This document shows positions 5,708 to 7,441 of a DNA stretch of 7,441 nucleotides, piece by piece (the first letter of the stretch is position 1; each line of letters opens with the position of its first letter). A program made the translations under genes and the position numbers. Source of the DNA: Paraprevotella sp. (lineage in GTDB: Bacteria > Bacteroidota > Bacteroidia > Bacteroidales > Bacteroidaceae). Location: assembly GCA_017425765.1 (NCBI GenBank), contig JAFOXE010000033.1, positions 1 to 7,441 on the forward strand, read 5' to 3'. A model generated the notes under the pieces. It made no database searches and was not told the origin of the DNA. It saw only the letters and a list, made by a program, of their open reading frames with translations.

Positions 5708-7224
5708 TACCCTAATACTTCGATGGCGCGACGCATACGTCGCAATGTTTCTTCTTTACCCAAGAACGCCGAAATGTCGAACATGTGTGGACCTTTACCT
5801 TCGCCCACAAGAGTCAAACGCCATGCGTTCATAATGTTACCCATGTGCAAACCATTATCCTCAATCCACTTCAGCACCACGCTCTCCTGATGTTCCAACG
5901 AGAAATCTTCCAATCCTTCAAGCACTTCGGCCAAACGGCTCATGTCTTGAGCTGAATCTTCCTTCCAGCGTTTTTTTGCGGTCTTCTCGTCGTATTCGGT
6001 AGGTGCCTCGAAGAAGAAACGGCACAACGGCATCAACTCTTTAGCAAAATTTACGCGGCTCTTCATCATACCCACTACCTGAACCACACGTTCAAACGGT
6101 TCGTCAAAGCCTTCGGCCTTGAGAATCTCGTCGAAATGACGGGCAATTTCTTCATCGCTCTTCATCAAGATGTATTCGTGATTGAACCATGTACCCTTTA
6201 CGTAATCGAACTTGGCACCGGCCTTACTGCACTTGGTGATGTCGAACAACTTGACCATCTCGTCGAGACTCATAATCTCTTGTTCAGTACCGGGATTCCA
6301 ACCTAACAAAGCCAAGAAGTTGAGCACAGCCTCGGGCAAGTAACCGCTTTCACGATAGCCTGAAGACACCTCACCACTCTTGGGGTCATGCCATTCTAAT
6401 GGGAACACAGGAAAGCCCAAACGATCGCCATCACGCTTGCTAAGTTTGCCCTTTCCGTCGGGTTTCAATAGCAACGGAAGGTGTGCGAACTGAGGCATAG
6501 TGTCGGCCCAACCGAATGCGCGGTACAACAAAACGTGCAAAGGTGCAGAGGGCAACCATTCTTCGCCACGAATTACGTGAGTTACCTCCATCAAATGATC
6601 GTCAACAATATTGGCCAAATGATAGGTGGGCAATTCATCTGCCGATTTATAAAGTACCTTGTCGTCCAATACCGATGAGTTAATCACCACATCGCCACGG
6701 ATAAGGTCGTTTACGTGTACATCTTCGTTGGGCTCGATTTTGAATCGTACCACATATTGATGACCCGATGCAATGAGTTGCTGCACCTCGTCAGCCGAAA
6801 GCGACAAGGAGTTGCGCATAGACATACGAGTTGAAGCATCGTATTGAAAGTTCTTTACAGATTCGCGCTTGGCGTCCAACTCCTCAGGGGTGTCGAATGC
6901 AATGTAGGCTTTGTCGGCATCTAGAAGTTGTTGTACATACTTCTTATAGATATCGCGACGCTCCGATTGGCGATATGGACCATGATTGCCACCAAAACTT
7001 ACGCCCTCGTCAAACTTAATGCCCAACCAATTAAACGATTCGATGATGTACTCTTCAGCACCGGGCACAAAACGGCCGGAATCGGTATCCTCGATACGGA
7101 AAATCAAATCGCCACCATGCTGACGGGCAAACAAATAATTGTATAAAGCAGTACGTACACCACCTATGTGCAAAGCTCCGGTTGGACTGGGAGCAAAACG
7201 TACTCGTACTCTTCTTTCTGACAT
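5707..7224 (-). CDS. gltX: Glutamyl-tRNA synthetase
   Basis: This cytoplasmic class I synthetase charges tRNA-Glu for translation and for tetrapyrrole synthesis. The chosen 505-residue form starts [20 protein letters not shown], with the HIGH-equivalent HIGG at 19-22, the RIEDTD motif (43-48) for glutamate binding, [11 protein letters not shown] (216-226) and the KMSKS-equivalent KLSKR (260-264). The C-terminal helical anticodon-binding part runs to the end (EVLG). The region after the Rossmann fold (about 95-135) has no cysteines, so the zinc site found in E. coli GluRS is absent. The ATG at 7222-7224 is chosen because the family begins here. A frame-extended start at 7330-7332 would add 36 residues and would swallow the promoter. 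There is no Shine-Dalgarno sequence. Whether it also charges tRNA-Gln (non-discriminating) was not determined. Confidence 0.96.
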   Translation of the reverse strand: MSERRVRVRFAPSPTGALHIGGVRTALYNYLFARQHGGDLIFRIEDTDSGRFVPGAEEYIIESFNWLGIKFDEGVSFGGNHGPYRQSERRDIYKKYVQQLLDADKAYIAFDTPEELDAKRESVKNFQYDASTRMSMRNSLSLSADEVQQLIASGHQYVVRFKIEPNEDVHVNDLIRGDVVINSSVLDDKVLYKSADELPTYHLANIVDDHLMEVTHVIRGEEWLPSAPLHVLLYRAFGWADTMPQFAHLPLLLKPDGKGKLSKRDGDRLGFPVFPLEWHDPKSGEVSSGYRESGYLPEAVLNFLALLGWNPGTEQEIMSLDEMVKLFDITKCSKAGAKFDYVKGTWFNHEYILMKSDEEIARHFDEILKAEGFDEPFERVVQVVGMMKSRVNFAKELMPLCRFFFEAPTEYDEKTAKKRWKEDSAQDMSRLAEVLEGLEDFSLEHQESVVLKWIEDNGLHMGNIMNAWRLTLVGEGKGPHMFDISAFLGKEETLRRMRRAIEVLG

Positions 7225-7244
7225 AATGATAACATAATTTTGCA

Positions 7245-7252
7245 CAAAAATA
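7245..7252 (-). promoter_or_regulatory. gltX-waaA promoter, -7 element
   Basis: On the minus strand, TATTTTTG (7245-7252) exactly matches TAnnTTTG and lies 20 bases before the gltX ATG. The region 18-20 bases further upstream has no good TTTG, so the -33 element is weak or divergent. The predicted leader is short, roughly 10-15 bases. Confidence 0.6.
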
Positions 7253-7286
7253 CAATATTTTTTCCTAACACGTGGTATTTTTTTCG

Positions 7287-7294
7287 TAATTTCG
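7287..7294 (+). promoter_or_regulatory. Possible -7 element of the right-edge gene
   Basis: TAATTTCG matches TAnnTTTG at 7 of 8 bases and lies 36 bases before the ATG at 7331. No clear -33 TTTG is found at the expected distance, only T-rich sequence. The call rests on position in a divergent intergenic region. Confidence 0.35.
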
Positions 7295-7330
7295 CCTACA
7301 TCTATCCCATCAAAATGATATTCATAAACC

Positions 7331-7441
7331 ATGATTCGATATAATCACAAGAAAGGTCTCTCAAAGAAGGGAATCTTCTACCGCACCATAGTGGTGCTCT
7401 CTACTCTTGCATTAGTAGTGTATTTTTTGCCACGCGAAGGA
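7331..7441 (+). CDS. Membrane protein N-terminal fragment, probably 7TM-HD (PgpH-like) phosphohydrolase
   Basis: Thirty-seven codons are visible before the right edge: a basic start [14 protein letters not shown], then a hydrophobic segment at about residues 15-34 ([20 protein letters not shown]), then REG. This layout (short lysine-rich cytoplasmic start, first membrane helix ending in YFxPR(D/E)G) matches my recollection of Bacteroidetes HDIG-domain 7TM proteins, which in other bacteria hydrolyse cyclic-di-AMP. The assignment is from memory of similar N-termini and rests on very few residues; no catalytic motif is in view. The ATG is preceded by an A-rich leader (ATTCATAAACC) without a Shine-Dalgarno sequence. 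It is divergent from gltX with a 106-base gap. Confidence 0.6.
   Translation, partial: MIRYNHKKGLSKKGIFYRTIVVLSTLALVVYFLPREG

Noticed and set aside
5174..5890. 238-codon plus-strand open frame opposite waaA and the 3' end of gltX
   Set aside because: It is antisense to two unmistakable genes. Its predicted protein shows no recognisable domain, and no promoter or initiation context was seen. It arises from codon bias on the opposite strand.
7225..7332. 36-residue N-terminal extension of GluRS from an upstream in-frame ATG
   Set aside because: Known GluRS proteins begin just before the RFAPSPTG motif. The extension covers the exact -7 promoter element at 7245-7252 and has no homology that I recognise.

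Overview
The window looks like an ordinary chromosomal core region of a Bacteroidales bacterium (Bacteroides/Prevotella-like). Three things point there. Several gene starts are preceded by the Bacteroidetes -7 promoter element TAnnTTTG, with exact matches before rpsU, mdh, pepP and gltX. The starts lack Shine-Dalgarno sequences and have A/T-rich leaders instead. The proteins themselves (63-residue bS21, 333-residue malate dehydrogenase, three-domain aminopeptidase P, GluRS, Kdo transferase) read as typical members of that group. No mobile element, CRISPR array, rRNA or tRNA was seen.

Layout from left to right. The 5' end of a tyrosine recombinase gene (xerC-like, minus, runs off the left edge) lies downstream of rpsU (minus). 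A 317-base gap with the rpsU promoter and the mdh terminator separates rpsU from mdh (minus). mdh and pepP diverge from a 149-base region holding both promoters. pepP is followed after 18 bases by a gamma-carbonic-anhydrase-like hexapeptide-repeat gene (plus, probable two-gene operon). That operon converges on waaA (minus), and the 205-base gap between them holds one strong terminator for each direction. waaA is fused tail-to-head with gltX (minus) through a TAATG stop/start overlap. gltX diverges from a plus-strand gene that runs off the right edge and begins with a short basic segment and a membrane helix, probably a 7TM-HD (PgpH-like) protein.

Functionally the genes are housekeeping: ribosome assembly (rpsU), chromosome dimer resolution (xerC), carbon metabolism (mdh), turnover of proline-containing peptides (pepP), a possible CO2/bicarbonate or related zinc enzyme, lipid A-Kdo assembly (waaA), and tRNA charging (gltX). 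The plus strand is strongly C-rich relative to G in genes of both orientations. This suggests the minus strand is the leading strand, with rpsU, mdh, gltX and waaA co-directional with replication. I did not find convincing evidence of a novel system. The findings below are modest points about regulation and architecture.
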